From assembly GCA_030432695.1 (NCBI GenBank), contig JAUILN010000002.1, forward strand, positions 62,001 to 126,000: a stretch of DNA of 64,000 nt, given 5' to 3'. Position numbers and translations under genes: made by a program. Below the pieces are notes generated by a model that was not told the origin of the DNA, searched no databases, and saw nothing but the letters and a program-made list of their open reading frames with translations. Shown piece by piece: positions 39,415-50,242 of the stretch; within the stretch, counting starts at the first letter, position 1, and the number at the start of each line of letters is the position of its first letter. This stretch comes from a bacterium. Lineage in GTDB: Bacteria; Planctomycetota; UBA1135; UBA2386.

Positions 39415-40284
39415 ATGACCAAGCCCCTGAACCCTCTCCACCGACTCGTCGTCGCGCTGCTCGCAGCGGTTCTCTGCACGCTCGCAACGGGCTGCTTCGC
39501 GCCGCACGCGCAGATGGTCCGCGAGGCGCAGGATGCCTTCAGCGAGGGCGCCGAACTCGAGAACACCCGCAAGTTCGACCCCGCTCGGCAGCTCGACCCG
39601 TCGGCGTTCTCCGGGCCGACCGATCGCTACGCGGCGGCGCGCGGGATCATCGAGCAGGTGCTCGCCGAGGCGGAAGGCGACCTGCGCCGCGACGACCTCT
39701 ATGCGACGGCGTTGACGGTGCATGCCCTGAGCTCCTGGCGGCTCGGCGATACCGCGTCGGCCGAGGCCTCCGCGAAGCAGGTCCGGGACCTGGTAGCGGC
39801 AACGGAACCCGGCACCCGGGTCTGGCCGCGCGACGCTGCGGTCTGCAAGGCCCTGCCGCAGCTGATCAAGGTCGATGCACTCGGCGACACGGTCGAAGGC
39901 CTCCCGACGGGAGTCGATGCCGCAACCTTCGAGACCCAGGTCATGCAGTACGTGCCCAAGGTCCACCAGGAGTTGCAGGCCGCAGGCGAGGAACTCGAAG
40001 ACGGCCACCCGTTGCAGATCTACTTCGCACTTGCAGACCTGGAGCTGACCTACGTGGTCTTCCAGGGGCTCACTGCCAAGATGACGCGGGAGGCGCGGCG
40101 ACCCGGTCACGTGGAGCGCTACCAATCGATGCGCACGGATGGCCTGAAACGCCTGCAGGCCTTGAAGGCCAACGACAGGTTCGACTCCGAGACCCAGACG
40201 GCGATCGGAACCCACCTCGATCGCTACACGCGAGATCTGCACCAGACCATCAGCACCGGCGACCCCGAACCGACGGACGGCTGA
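39415..40284 (+). CDS. Lipoprotein of unknown function
   Basis: A 289-residue protein. The signal peptide ends in a clear lipobox, LATGC, with Cys27 as lipidation site, so it is anchored in a membrane. The rest is mostly helical ('AQMVREAQDAFSEGAELENT', 'GDTASAEASAKQVRDLVAAT') and could fold as TPR-like hairpins. It follows the 600-residue unknown protein gene by 13 bp, suggesting a two-gene operon. No family assignment is possible from motifs. Confidence 0.82.
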   Translation: MTKPLNPLHRLVVALLAAVLCTLATGCFAPHAQMVREAQDAFSEGAELENTRKFDPARQLDPSAFSGPTDRYAAARGIIEQVLAEAEGDLRRDDLYATALTVHALSSWRLGDTASAEASAKQVRDLVAATEPGTRVWPRDAAVCKALPQLIKVDALGDTVEGLPTGVDAATFETQVMQYVPKVHQELQAAGEELEDGHPLQIYFALADLELTYVVFQGLTAKMTREARRPGHVERYQSMRTDGLKRLQALKANDRFDSETQTAIGTHLDRYTRDLHQTISTGDPEPTDG

Positions 40285-40364
40285 CCTCTCGCGACGATTC
40301 ATGACCCAGGACATGACCTTCGTCATCTGGTGCCCATGACCCGCGCGGGCCTAGCTTCCGCGCC

Positions 40365-41903
40365 ATGAGCACGCCGCAGATCTCGCCCTTCCGCCCCACC
40401 CGCCGCTCGCTCCTCCAGCTGTTCGGCAGCGCCGCCGCGCTGGGTCTCGTCGACCCGCTGCGCGCCGCCAACCTCCTCGCCCCCGACCCCACCCGCCTGT
40501 CCTGGCTGGCCCACCGCACCGCCGGGGCCGAGGGCGCCTGGAACCTCGAGATCGACGGCGAACTCCCCGCCGAGCTGCGCGGCACCATGTTCCGCACCGC
40601 GCCCGGCGAGTCCGAGCGGTTCGGCGTGACCTTCAACCACCTGTTCGACGGCGACGCGTTCGTCAGCGGCTGGTCGTTCGAGGACGGCAAGGCCTGGCTC
40701 CGCGCCCGCTACGTCGACACCGAGGAGCGCCGCGAGGAGCAGGAGGCCGGCGAGATGCTGTTCTCGGAGTTCGGCACCCGCGCGCCGGGCGACGACCGCA
40801 TCGCCTACAAGAACCAGCCGAGCGTCAACATCATCCCCTGGGGCGATCGCCTGCTCGGTCTGTCGGAAGGCGGCTGCCCGACCGCGATCGATCTGGAGAC
40901 CCTGGCCTTCCAGGAGCGCTGGCGCTTCGAAGGTTCGCTCGCGCCGAACGTGAGCTTCACCGCGCACCCCCGCTTCGACCCGAAGACCGGCGTGGGCTAC
41001 GCCTACGGCATCGTCCAGGGACCGGGCATGGCGCTGGTGATCTGGCGCATGGATCCGGAGAGCGGCCGACTGCGGCGCCTGCACATGCTGCCGCAGCCCG
41101 GCTACTTCATGATCCACGACGTGCTGTTCAGCGGGGAGCACCTGGTGTTCGTGATCCCGCCGGTGACCTACGACGTCGGCAAGCTGATGTCGGGCAGCGC
41201 CACCCCGGGCCAGGCGGCGGGCTTCGATGCGAAACGGCCGATGCGCCTGCTGGTCGCGCGCTGCGACGGCACCGGCGAGCCGTTCGAGATCGAGCTGCCT
41301 CCCGGCATGGTCTTCCACCACGGCAATGCCTGGGAAGAAGAGGGCCGCATCGTCTGCGACACCCTGCTCAGCCCGGATGGCTCGGTGCTCGACCAGCTGA
41401 TGTCGTGGTCGAAGGAGAAGCTCCCCGACAGCGAGGACGCCAGGCTCACCCGCCTGGTCGTCGATCTCGACAAGCAGGAACTCGTCTCCCGCACCGAGCT
41501 CGCCGAGAGCGTCGAGTTCCCGCGCTTCGACTCGCGTAAGGCCGGCCGCAAGACCCGCTGGCTGCACACCGCCGAGTTCGCCGCCGGCGACGACCCGTTC
41601 CTCTCCAACGTGCTGGTGAGCCACGACCTCGACGACGGCGCGCGCTCGCTGCGGACCCGGGCCGCCAAGGACGAGGTCTTCGGCGAGCCGGTGTTCGTGC
41701 CGCGAGATCCCGCCGACCTCGACGGCGACGAGCGCGACGGCTGGCTCCTGCAGATGGGCTACGCGGCCGGCAAGGATCGCAGCTTCCTGGACGTACGCGA
41801 CGCGCGGACCCACGACCGTCTGGCGCGGGTCCACGCGCCGACCCACATCCCGCTGGGCTTCCACGGCAACTTCGTGGCGGGTCGGCTTGTCGCGCGTGCC
41901 TGA
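40365..41903 (+). CDS. Carotenoid cleavage dioxygenase (RPE65 family), Tat-exported
   Basis: A 512-residue member of the carotenoid oxygenase family, which cleaves carotenoids or related alkenes at a double bond using O2 and Fe(II). The four iron-binding His residues are present at the expected places: His201 (FTAHPRF), His251 (MIHDVL), His318 (VFHHGN) and His500 (LGFHGN). The N-terminus contains RRSLLQLFGSAAALGLVDPL, a Tat-type signal, so the enzyme is probably exported, which is less common in this family. Such bacterial enzymes may make apocarotenoids or cleave stilbenes. No carotenoid biosynthesis gene is nearby. Confidence 0.92.
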   Translation: MSTPQISPFRPTRRSLLQLFGSAAALGLVDPLRAANLLAPDPTRLSWLAHRTAGAEGAWNLEIDGELPAELRGTMFRTAPGESERFGVTFNHLFDGDAFVSGWSFEDGKAWLRARYVDTEERREEQEAGEMLFSEFGTRAPGDDRIAYKNQPSVNIIPWGDRLLGLSEGGCPTAIDLETLAFQERWRFEGSLAPNVSFTAHPRFDPKTGVGYAYGIVQGPGMALVIWRMDPESGRLRRLHMLPQPGYFMIHDVLFSGEHLVFVIPPVTYDVGKLMSGSATPGQAAGFDAKRPMRLLVARCDGTGEPFEIELPPGMVFHHGNAWEEEGRIVCDTLLSPDGSVLDQLMSWSKEKLPDSEDARLTRLVVDLDKQELVSRTELAESVEFPRFDSRKAGRKTRWLHTAEFAAGDDPFLSNVLVSHDLDDGARSLRTRAAKDEVFGEPVFVPRDPADLDGDERDGWLLQMGYAAGKDRSFLDVRDARTHDRLARVHAPTHIPLGFHGNFVAGRLVARA

Positions 41904-41939
41904 GCGGCTCAGCGCCGACGGCCGACCGCCCCGCGCAGC

Positions 41940-44900
41940 TCACATCCGGAGCTGCTGCCAGGTCACCGAACTGGTCATCGCCGCGGGCGTGCTCCCGGTC
42001 GGCACGGGGTTCTGCACCGAGATGCCGTGCCAGTTCCAGTTGTCCGGATCGAACGGCAGCGCGGAACTCACGGCGAACGGCGGTGAGCCGGTGGTCGGCT
42101 CCTGGATGGCCGTGGTCATGCCGAGATACTCCCGGTCGAACACGTCCTGGATTGCCGCGCTCACGCCCGGCGCCCCGAGCCAGCCATTCATCAGCTGGTA
42201 GGCGACGATCGGCTCCAGCTCGACCGCGGTCTCCCAGATCGTCCGGCCACTGGTGTCGGTGCTGGTCGTCGGATGCAGCGGCAGCCGGAGCTGGATCGTG
42301 GGGATGGATGCCTGGCCCGCCGGCTGCGAGGGCGGCGGGCCTGCATAGCCCGAGGGCGGGTTGGGCACGTCGATCAGCAGCACCGCGCCGACGAACAGGT
42401 TGTCACCCGACAACCGCAGTCGACGCGGAGCCTCGTGGCGCAGTCTGGGAACGCCATAGCTCGCCGCTCCGGTGCCCTTCATCAGGCCGTACTGATAGAG
42501 CCGCATCAGCTGCAGGAAGACCTCGTCGACCGTCGGATTGAACGCAGAGTCCGGTGTGATGAAGTTGAAGAGGTCGGCCGTGGGCAGTCCGACGGGTGCA
42601 CCGGGTGGCGCGATGGGCGTGCCAGTGGTTCCGATGTTCGGCGACCAGTTGGCCACGAACGTCGGGATCGCCTGGTTGGCGGTGTTGGGCTCCATGGTCT
42701 GGAGCTGGATCCCGCTCGGCGCGGTCGCCGGAATCGCCGGCGGGGCCTCCGAGCCGCCGGTCCCGGCGATCCGACGCTCGTTGCCGAGCGGGGTCGACAG
42801 GCCGATCAGCCGGTCGTCGACGCTGGTCATCAGCGCGAGGATGCCGGCCGGCGTGAAGCCCGCATAGGTCGGCTCCTCCACCCAGAGCGTCAGCGGACCA
42901 TACCAGCGGTATCCCACCGTCTGGTCTGCGGGGTTGGCCTGGTTCGGGCGGTGCAGCCAGAGCACCGCGCTGGCATTGCCATTGTCCGCCTGCGCGACGA
43001 TCGCGTTGTAGATGGCGATCTGGGCCCCGAGTTCGGCGGTGCGCGCCGGATTCACCAGCATGTCGTAGTCGATGCAGAACACCTCGCCGACCATCGGGCC
43101 GACACCCCAGTCGATCTCGTGCGCGAACTGTTTGACCGCCCGCGCGACCTGGGAGTTCGGCGGATTCGGACCGCCCGTGGCGAAGAACAGGTCGATGAAG
43201 GTGTTGATGCTGGTGACGTTCCGGACCGGGCCGCCGTCTGGCGGCCCGGTGAGCGGCTGCACACCGTTGTGGTTGAGACCGAAGTGACCGAGGCGCGGCG
43301 TCGTCGCCGGATTCTGGATGAAGTTGCCGTCCGGCTCGAGCAGCGGCTCCTTCTGGAGCAGACCGCGCATGGCGGCAGACTCGATCGGCTGACGGTTGAA
43401 CTGCTGGATGAACCCGGTGATCGGGAAGTCCGGCACGAACACCGTGAGCCGGTTGTTGCTGCCCTCGGGCAAGGGATGGCAGTGCGAACAGGAGCGCTGG
43501 CCGAGAATGGTCTCGAACTCGTGGAACTCGCGCAGCCCTTCCGCACCGCCCGCGAAGTTCCTCGAATCGTCCGACGCGCTGTAGACCCGGTCCTTGGGCT
43601 GTTGCGGGTTCGGTGGATAGACGATCGAGAACACGTAGTCCTCGAACGCCTCCATGTCGGCCGCGGAGAGTCCAGCCGGATCGTTCGCCGGACCGAGGTT
43701 CGGCGCCAACATCAGCGTGACGAACGCTTCGTTGAAGTGCAGGAACGACGGCTTGTCGCCGCGCCAGTGATAGGGGGCGTTCTCCGTGGCCCACTTCATC
43801 GACGCGGGAACGTCGTAGTTGAGGAGGCCCTGCAGCGACTGCGTCACCATCTCCCGCTTGTCGTCGATGGCGAAGACGCCTTCATCCGGCAAGGTCGGGT
43901 CGAAGGTCTGCTGGCTCCGCATCGCGAGCAGGAAGTCCGGGTCGCTCGTCAATCCGAACGGGAACACCGGACCGGGCCCGGCCGACCCGAACGTGCCGGT
44001 TCCGGCGATCGACTCGATGAACGCCGCGGTCGGCGGGGGTTCGCTGAACAGCGGGTCGGGGCCCTGCGTTCCGAGCCGCCACACCAGGGCATCGGTGCGC
44101 GCGTCGACGTGACAGCTCGCGCACGACACGAAGCCGGTGCCCGAGATCCGCGCGTCGTACAGGAAGGGCCGTCCCGCCAACACGTGAGCAGGCGTCGGGT
44201 CGAACGCCAGCGCGAACGACGCTGCCGGGAGCACGGTGTCGGAGGCCACGTCGATCGTGGTGACCGAGTTGTCGAGGCGGTTGAGCACCCAGAGGCGCTG
44301 GCCCGTGGTTCCCTGGCCGAGCACCAACCCCCGCGGCCCGTGCATCGGGCTCGAGCCGGGCGTGGTGGCCGGCAGGTCGATCGTGCTCCGCACCCAGTTC
44401 GCCGGGTTCGGATTCGCGGCGAGGCCGCCAGCCGGCACGGTCAGCACCACGATGCGGTCGCTGCCCATCGCCGAGATGTAGACCTTCTCCACCTCACCAT
44501 CGACGTTCTCGAGCAAGGCCAGATCGGTCGGCTGAGAGGCCGGTCGACCTTCGGGACCGGTCTGCAGGACGATCGCGTTGGTGCTCGTCCGGTTGAGGTC
44601 GCGCGGCAACACCACGGGCGCAGCGGTCCCCGGACCCGTCACCCGATAGAACATCGAGCGCACGAAGCCGGTCGGCTCGCTGCGAATCGCCAGTTTGTCA
44701 ACGGTGTTGAAGTTCTGCGCTTCCGCACCGACCACGTAGAGGTCTCCCGCGGTCGAGAACACCATGTTGAAGTTCGTGGTGCCGAGGGAGCCCTGGTTCG
44801 GCGCCGGGATCTGCCGATCGAACGTCAGCGGATCCGCGACGGCAGCACTCAGCAGGTCCAGATCGTGGAGCGAGTTGGGGTCGCGCACGCCGCCCTTGGT

Positions 44901-45554
44901 ACCCAGCACGAACACCCGATCGCCCCGCACCAGGATGGAACGAGGCTCCTTGAGACCGAGGGGAGGGTCGCCGGCGTTCCGGACGGTGTAGGCCGGTGGG
45001 TTCGCAGAGATCGGGAGCAACGTGTCGGCATCGATCCACGCGACGGCGCTGCCGGAGAACAGCGACACGATGAGGGTCGGCCGCTCCTCGTAGCGGACGA
45101 AGGCGAGATCGACGGGCTCGTCGCCGCGCGTCATCCCGGCGACCGGAGGGAGATTGCGCGTGTTCAAGAGCCGAAGCTCGACGCCATTGTCGGACTCGAC
45201 GAACTCGCCGGACGTCACCGAGTCGCCGAGGAAGTTGACGGTCCAGAAGCGATGGCCGACGACCAGCACCGAGACCGGCTCGAGTCCGACCTCGAGCCGG
45301 TCGAGGAAGCGATTGGCCGCGGGCACGATGGACTCATCGGTCGACCACAGTTCGACCGCGTCGTCCGGCGTGTTGCAGGCGAGCAGGTAGTTGCCCGAGT
45401 CGAGCTGCGCGAGCGCGAGCGGCGAGACCTGAACGCTCTCCACGTTCATGTAGTCGCCTCGGCTCTGGCCGAGGGCCGGCGCCGCGGCAGCCACCGCGAG
45501 GCACAGGGGCAAGAACGCGCCGCGGAATGCCGGACGCGAGACGAGGGAGATCAT
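41940..45554 (-). CDS. Large exported c-type haem protein with beta-propeller
   Basis: A 1204-residue protein. ATG 45554 has AAGGAG at the right distance and a signal peptide (SRPAFRGAFLPLCLAVAAAA); an in-frame upstream start is rejected. Residues about 40-470 look like a YVTN-type beta-propeller. Two haem c motifs follow, CASCH at 478-482 and CSHCH at 689-693, each within a cytochrome c-like region ('RPFLYDARISGTGFVSC', 'HEFETILGQRSCSHCHPLPE'), as in di-haem peroxidase-like or surface oxidase proteins. The last 400 residues have no recognised domain. An extracytoplasmic electron-transfer role is inferred. Confidence 0.82.
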   Translation of the reverse strand: MISLVSRPAFRGAFLPLCLAVAAAAPALGQSRGDYMNVESVQVSPLALAQLDSGNYLLACNTPDDAVELWSTDESIVPAANRFLDRLEVGLEPVSVLVVGHRFWTVNFLGDSVTSGEFVESDNGVELRLLNTRNLPPVAGMTRGDEPVDLAFVRYEERPTLIVSLFSGSAVAWIDADTLLPISANPPAYTVRNAGDPPLGLKEPRSILVRGDRVFVLGTKGGVRDPNSLHDLDLLSAAVADPLTFDRQIPAPNQGSLGTTNFNMVFSTAGDLYVVGAEAQNFNTVDKLAIRSEPTGFVRSMFYRVTGPGTAAPVVLPRDLNRTSTNAIVLQTGPEGRPASQPTDLALLENVDGEVEKVYISAMGSDRIVVLTVPAGGLAANPNPANWVRSTIDLPATTPGSSPMHGPRGLVLGQGTTGQRLWVLNRLDNSVTTIDVASDTVLPAASFALAFDPTPAHVLAGRPFLYDARISGTGFVSCASCHVDARTDALVWRLGTQGPDPLFSEPPPTAAFIESIAGTGTFGSAGPGPVFPFGLTSDPDFLLAMRSQQTFDPTLPDEGVFAIDDKREMVTQSLQGLLNYDVPASMKWATENAPYHWRGDKPSFLHFNEAFVTLMLAPNLGPANDPAGLSAADMEAFEDYVFSIVYPPNPQQPKDRVYSASDDSRNFAGGAEGLREFHEFETILGQRSCSHCHPLPEGSNNRLTVFVPDFPITGFIQQFNRQPIESAAMRGLLQKEPLLEPDGNFIQNPATTPRLGHFGLNHNGVQPLTGPPDGGPVRNVTSINTFIDLFFATGGPNPPNSQVARAVKQFAHEIDWGVGPMVGEVFCIDYDMLVNPARTAELGAQIAIYNAIVAQADNGNASAVLWLHRPNQANPADQTVGYRWYGPLTLWVEEPTYAGFTPAGILALMTSVDDRLIGLSTPLGNERRIAGTGGSEAPPAIPATAPSGIQLQTMEPNTANQAIPTFVANWSPNIGTTGTPIAPPGAPVGLPTADLFNFITPDSAFNPTVDEVFLQLMRLYQYGLMKGTGAASYGVPRLRHEAPRRLRLSGDNLFVGAVLLIDVPNPPSGYAGPPPSQPAGQASIPTIQLRLPLHPTTSTDTSGRTIWETAVELEPIVAYQLMNGWLGAPGVSAAIQDVFDREYLGMTTAIQEPTTGSPPFAVSSALPFDPDNWNWHGISVQNPVPTGSTPAAMTSSVTWQQLRM

Positions 45555-45768
45555 GGGTTGCTCCTTGCATGGAAATGGCACCCTCCAGCCACGGAGACGA
45601 CCCCGACGGCTCGATGCCAAGGGCAACAGGGTCGGTGCCAGACTCCTTCGCGTGTCACGGACTATTCGGTGTTATCGCGGTTTCCATGCCAAACAGGACT
45701 AACGTCCTCGCCTGGATGCGATCCACGCACGGCAGCCCGAACCGCGTTACCCTGCGGTCCAGAATTCA

Positions 45769-45788
45769 CGGTTCCGGCCACGGAACCG
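45769..45788 (+). promoter_or_regulatory. Hairpin just upstream of a start codon
   Basis: CGGTTCCG and CGGAACCG form a perfect eight-base stem around a GCCA loop, ending ten bases before the ATG at 45799. It lies where the ribosome site would be expected, and no Shine-Dalgarno sequence is visible. It could restrict translation of the downstream gene or act as an operator; the sequence cannot tell which. Confidence 0.35.
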
Positions 45789-45798
45789 CCGCCCCGCC

Positions 45799-46986
<1,188 letters not shown>

Positions 46987-47007
46987 GTCGGTGACCCCAC
47001 CCCGCCG

Positions 47008-47062
47008 GAATCCGGCGCACCCCCTGTTCGGTGACGGAGGACCGCCCCGCTGTCGGGCCGTC
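47008..47062 (+). promoter_or_regulatory. Upstream element shared by the three repeat-protein genes, copy 1
   Basis: This stretch before the start at 47079 has the order GGAATCCG, TTCGGT, CCGCCCCGCT and CGGGCCG, also found before the starts at 50243 and 53360. It probably contains the promoter or leader of the gene, or is what remains of the duplication that created the family. No -35/-10 boxes can be assigned with confidence. Confidence 0.45.
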
Positions 47063-47078
47063 CAACCACGAGCCGAAC

Positions 47079-50000
47079 ATGAACCACCTCCGCACCGCCG
47101 CCGCGGCCCTGTGCCTGCTCGCAGCCCCCTCGGGCGCGCAGGCCCCCTTCCCACTGGGTGACCTCAACACCCTGCCCGCGCCGGGCCCCTCCTCGGAGGC
47201 ACGGCGCCTTGCGACCGATGCCACCGGTCGGGTGTTCTTCATCGGCGACGACGCGGCCGGCGACGAGGTGCTCTACGTCACCGTGGACGGCACGCCGGCG
47301 ACCACCACGGCACTCGCGACCTTCCCCGCCCGCAACGAGGGCAACGTGTTCCAGGTCACGCCCTTCCGGGGCGGCGTGCTGTTCTCGGCGAACGACGGCG
47401 CCACCGGTCCCGAGCCGTGGTACTCCGACGGCACGCCCGCCGGCACCCGGCTGTTGGCCGATCTGGATCCGGGAGCCCCCGGCAGCGCCCCCATCCTGTT
47501 CCGGGCCATCGGCAACCGCGCGCTGTTCGTCGCGACGGTCAGCGGAGTCGGTTCCGAACTGTTCGGCACCGACGGAACCCCGGCGGGCACCGGCCTGGTG
47601 GCGGACATCGAACCCGGAGCAGGCACGTCGTCGCCGCGCGACCTGGTGACGATGGGCAACCGCTGGTTCTTCGCCGCGCGCGAGTCGTCGGTCGCCGAGG
47701 AGCTATGGGTGAGCGACGGCACCGCCGCCGGCACCAGCCTGTTGCTCGACGTCCGTCCGGGTCCGTCCACGTCGTCGCCACTCGGCCTGACGGTCTCGGG
47801 CAACACGCTCTACTTCAGCGCCTACAACGTCGCGACCGGCACAGAGCTGTGGGCGAGCGATGGCACCACCGCCGGCACGCGGTTGGTCGGCGACCTCTAC
47901 CCCGGCCAGTCGCCCTCGAGCCCCGGCCACTTCACGCCCTGGCAGGGCGGCGTGTTGTTCGCCGCGCAGAACGCGACCTCGGGGATCGAACTCTGGCGCA
48001 GCGATGGCACCGCGGCGGGCACCTTCCTGGTCGCCGATCTCGCGGCCGGCAACGGCAACAGTTTCCCGCAGTCCATGACCGCGGTGCCCGGAGTCGGCGT
48101 GTTCTTCGCCGCCGACGACGGCGTGCACGGGCAGGAACTCTGGATCAGCGACGGCACGGGTCCCGGCACCCGGATGGTGGCCGACCTGCGCACCGGCGCC
48201 CTGCCGTCCGTCCCGCGGACGTTCGGCACGCGCAACGGCGAGGTCCTGTTCTCCGCGATTGAGCAGAGCACCGGCCGCGAGCTGTGGATCTCGGACGGCA
48301 CCGCCGCCAACACGCGACTGGTCGTCGACCTGGAGCCGGGCCCCGGCTTCTCCGATCCGAGCGAACTCACCGCGCTCGGCAACCAGGGCCTGGTGATCTG
48401 GTCGGCCGAGGAGACCTCGACCGGTCGGGAACCGCGGATCTCGGACGGCACCGCCGCGGGCACGTCGACCCTCGACATCCTCACCGCGCCGCCGAGCACC
48501 GCGGACTCGACGCCGGGTCCGATGCTCGACCTGTTCGGCAACAGCCTGTTCCCCGCCGATGACGGCGTGCTCGGCCGGGAGCTCTGGTCGACCGACGGCA
48601 CGCCGGCAGGCACCGCGGCGTTCCGCGACATGGAGCCCGGCGCCAACAGCTCGCGGCCCGAGCAGTTCACGGTGGTCGGCGACGGCGCGTTCTTCGTCGC
48701 GACCGACTCGGTGGCGGGTCAGGAACTCTGGCGCACCAACGGGTTCTCCCCCGGCACCCAGCTCGTCCTCGACATCCTGCCGGGCTTCTCGAGCTCGTCG
48801 CCCCGCGAGCTGACCGCGCTCGACGGCGTGGTGGTGTTCTCCGCGACCGACAACCTGGGCGGCACGGAGCCCTGGGTGAGCGACGGCACCGCGGCGGGCA
48901 CGCGCCGCATCCGCGACATCCGCCTCGGCAGCGGCGGCAGCTTCCCGAGTGGGTTCGCTCGGTTCGGCGATCGCGTCTACTTCGGCGCCAACGACGGCAT
49001 CCGCGGGCAGGAGCTGTACTCGACCGACGGTCAGTTCGTGCAGTTCTACGGCGACCTCTACCTCGGCTCCCGCAGCAGCAATCCCGCGGACATGACCGGC
49101 CTCGGCGACCGCCTGCTGTTCCGCGCCACGGACCCGACCCACGGTGCCGAACTCTGGTCGCTCGATCCGAGCGGCAACCCGGCGATGCTCCGCGACATGG
49201 TTGCCGGACCGAGCAGTGGCTTCCCCGCGGAGCTGACCCGCGCCGGCAGCCTGGTGTTCTTCAGCGGGTCCGACGGCGTCTCCGGCCGCGAGCTGTGGTG
49301 CTCCGACGGCACCGCTGCCGGCACGCGGATGATCGCCGACCTGGAGCCAGGTGGACTCGCCTCGAACCCGACCGACTTCACGGCCTTCGGCAACCGCGTG
49401 TTGTTCACCGCCACCACGTCGGCCGCCGGCACCGAGCCGTGGATCAGCGACGGCACGAGTGCGGGCACCTTCCGCCTGCGCGACATCGCGCCCGGCAATG
49501 CGAGCAGCGGACCGCAGGGCTTCCTCGCCAGCGGCTCGCGGTATGCGTTCTTCGGCGCGACCAACCCGGCCCGCGGCCGCGAGCTGTGGCGGACCGATGG
49601 CACGACGGCCGGCACCGTGCGGGTCACCGACATCGCCCCCGGCAGCGCCAGCGCCCGCGCCCTCCCGCTCGGCGTGCGCGGCAACCTGCTGCTGTTCGCC
49701 GCCGACGACACGGCGACCGGCCTCGAGCCGTGGGCGCTGGACATCGGTGCGACCTGGCAGCCGGTGGGCACTCCTTGCGGCGTCGGCACGCGACGGCCGC
49801 AGCTCACCGGCGAAGATCCTGTCCTCGGCGGCGTCGCCAACCTGCGCGGCGACCACGCGATCCCCGGCTCGCTGGTGGTCCCACTGTTCGGCATAGGCTC
49901 CTCCCGGCCACCCCTGCTCCCCGGCGCCGCACCCTGCCGCGATTACGTGGGCCTCGCTGGGGCAGGCATCCTCAATCCGATCGTCGCCGGCGGCCCGACC

Positions 50001-50138
50001 TGGAACGTCCCGCTGCCGATCCCGAACGTCGTCGGGCTGAGCGGCATCTCCATCGTCGTGCAGGCGGTCGTCGGTCCGACCAACGGACCGGGTGGCAATG
50101 ACTGGACCAATGGTGTGCGGCTGACCTTCGGACGCTGA
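47079..50138 (+). CDS. Giant exported ELWxSDGTxAGT-repeat protein 1
   Basis: A 1019-residue protein beginning at ATG 47079 with a signal peptide (MNHLRTAAAALCLLAAPSGA); the in-frame start at 47031 is rejected. It consists of about 17 units of about 48 residues, each with a core such as ELWVSDGTAAGT, ELWRSDGTAAGT or EPWISDGTSAGT followed by 'LVADLxPGxxSSxPxxF' and 'GxxxFxAxDxxxG'. Repeats of this kind are predicted to form beta-propellers or solenoids. The last 100 residues are a separate module ending in GPGGNDWTNGVRLTFGR. It is the first of three tandem relatives and is the most divergent of them. Function unknown; adhesion or matrix binding is possible. Confidence 0.85.
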   Translation: MNHLRTAAAALCLLAAPSGAQAPFPLGDLNTLPAPGPSSEARRLATDATGRVFFIGDDAAGDEVLYVTVDGTPATTTALATFPARNEGNVFQVTPFRGGVLFSANDGATGPEPWYSDGTPAGTRLLADLDPGAPGSAPILFRAIGNRALFVATVSGVGSELFGTDGTPAGTGLVADIEPGAGTSSPRDLVTMGNRWFFAARESSVAEELWVSDGTAAGTSLLLDVRPGPSTSSPLGLTVSGNTLYFSAYNVATGTELWASDGTTAGTRLVGDLYPGQSPSSPGHFTPWQGGVLFAAQNATSGIELWRSDGTAAGTFLVADLAAGNGNSFPQSMTAVPGVGVFFAADDGVHGQELWISDGTGPGTRMVADLRTGALPSVPRTFGTRNGEVLFSAIEQSTGRELWISDGTAANTRLVVDLEPGPGFSDPSELTALGNQGLVIWSAEETSTGREPRISDGTAAGTSTLDILTAPPSTADSTPGPMLDLFGNSLFPADDGVLGRELWSTDGTPAGTAAFRDMEPGANSSRPEQFTVVGDGAFFVATDSVAGQELWRTNGFSPGTQLVLDILPGFSSSSPRELTALDGVVVFSATDNLGGTEPWVSDGTAAGTRRIRDIRLGSGGSFPSGFARFGDRVYFGANDGIRGQELYSTDGQFVQFYGDLYLGSRSSNPADMTGLGDRLLFRATDPTHGAELWSLDPSGNPAMLRDMVAGPSSGFPAELTRAGSLVFFSGSDGVSGRELWCSDGTAAGTRMIADLEPGGLASNPTDFTAFGNRVLFTATTSAAGTEPWISDGTSAGTFRLRDIAPGNASSGPQGFLASGSRYAFFGATNPARGRELWRTDGTTAGTVRVTDIAPGSASARALPLGVRGNLLLFAADDTATGLEPWALDIGATWQPVGTPCGVGTRRPQLTGEDPVLGGVANLRGDHAIPGSLVVPLFGIGSSRPPLLPGAAPCRDYVGLAGAGILNPIVAGGPTWNVPLPIPNVVGLSGISIVVQAVVGPTNGPGGNDWTNGVRLTFGR

Positions 50139-50181
50139 AGGGCGGTGCGGGTCGACGCCCGAGGAATCCCGTGATCGCTCG

Positions 50182-50222
50182 TTCGGTCGCGTGAGCAGGC
50201 CCCGCTCCTCGGAGCCGTCCCC
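50182..50222 (+). promoter_or_regulatory. Upstream element shared by the three repeat-protein genes, copy 2
   Basis: TTCGGTCGCGT, then GGCCCCGCTCCTCGGAGCCG, in the gap before the start at 50243. It is very close to copy 3 (TTCGGTCGTGT and CGCCCCGCTTCTCGGAGCCG) and more distant from copy 1. The likeness of non-coding DNA supports recent duplication together with the regulatory region. Confidence 0.5.
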
Positions 50223-50242
50223 GCACCCGAGTGGAGCAACCG

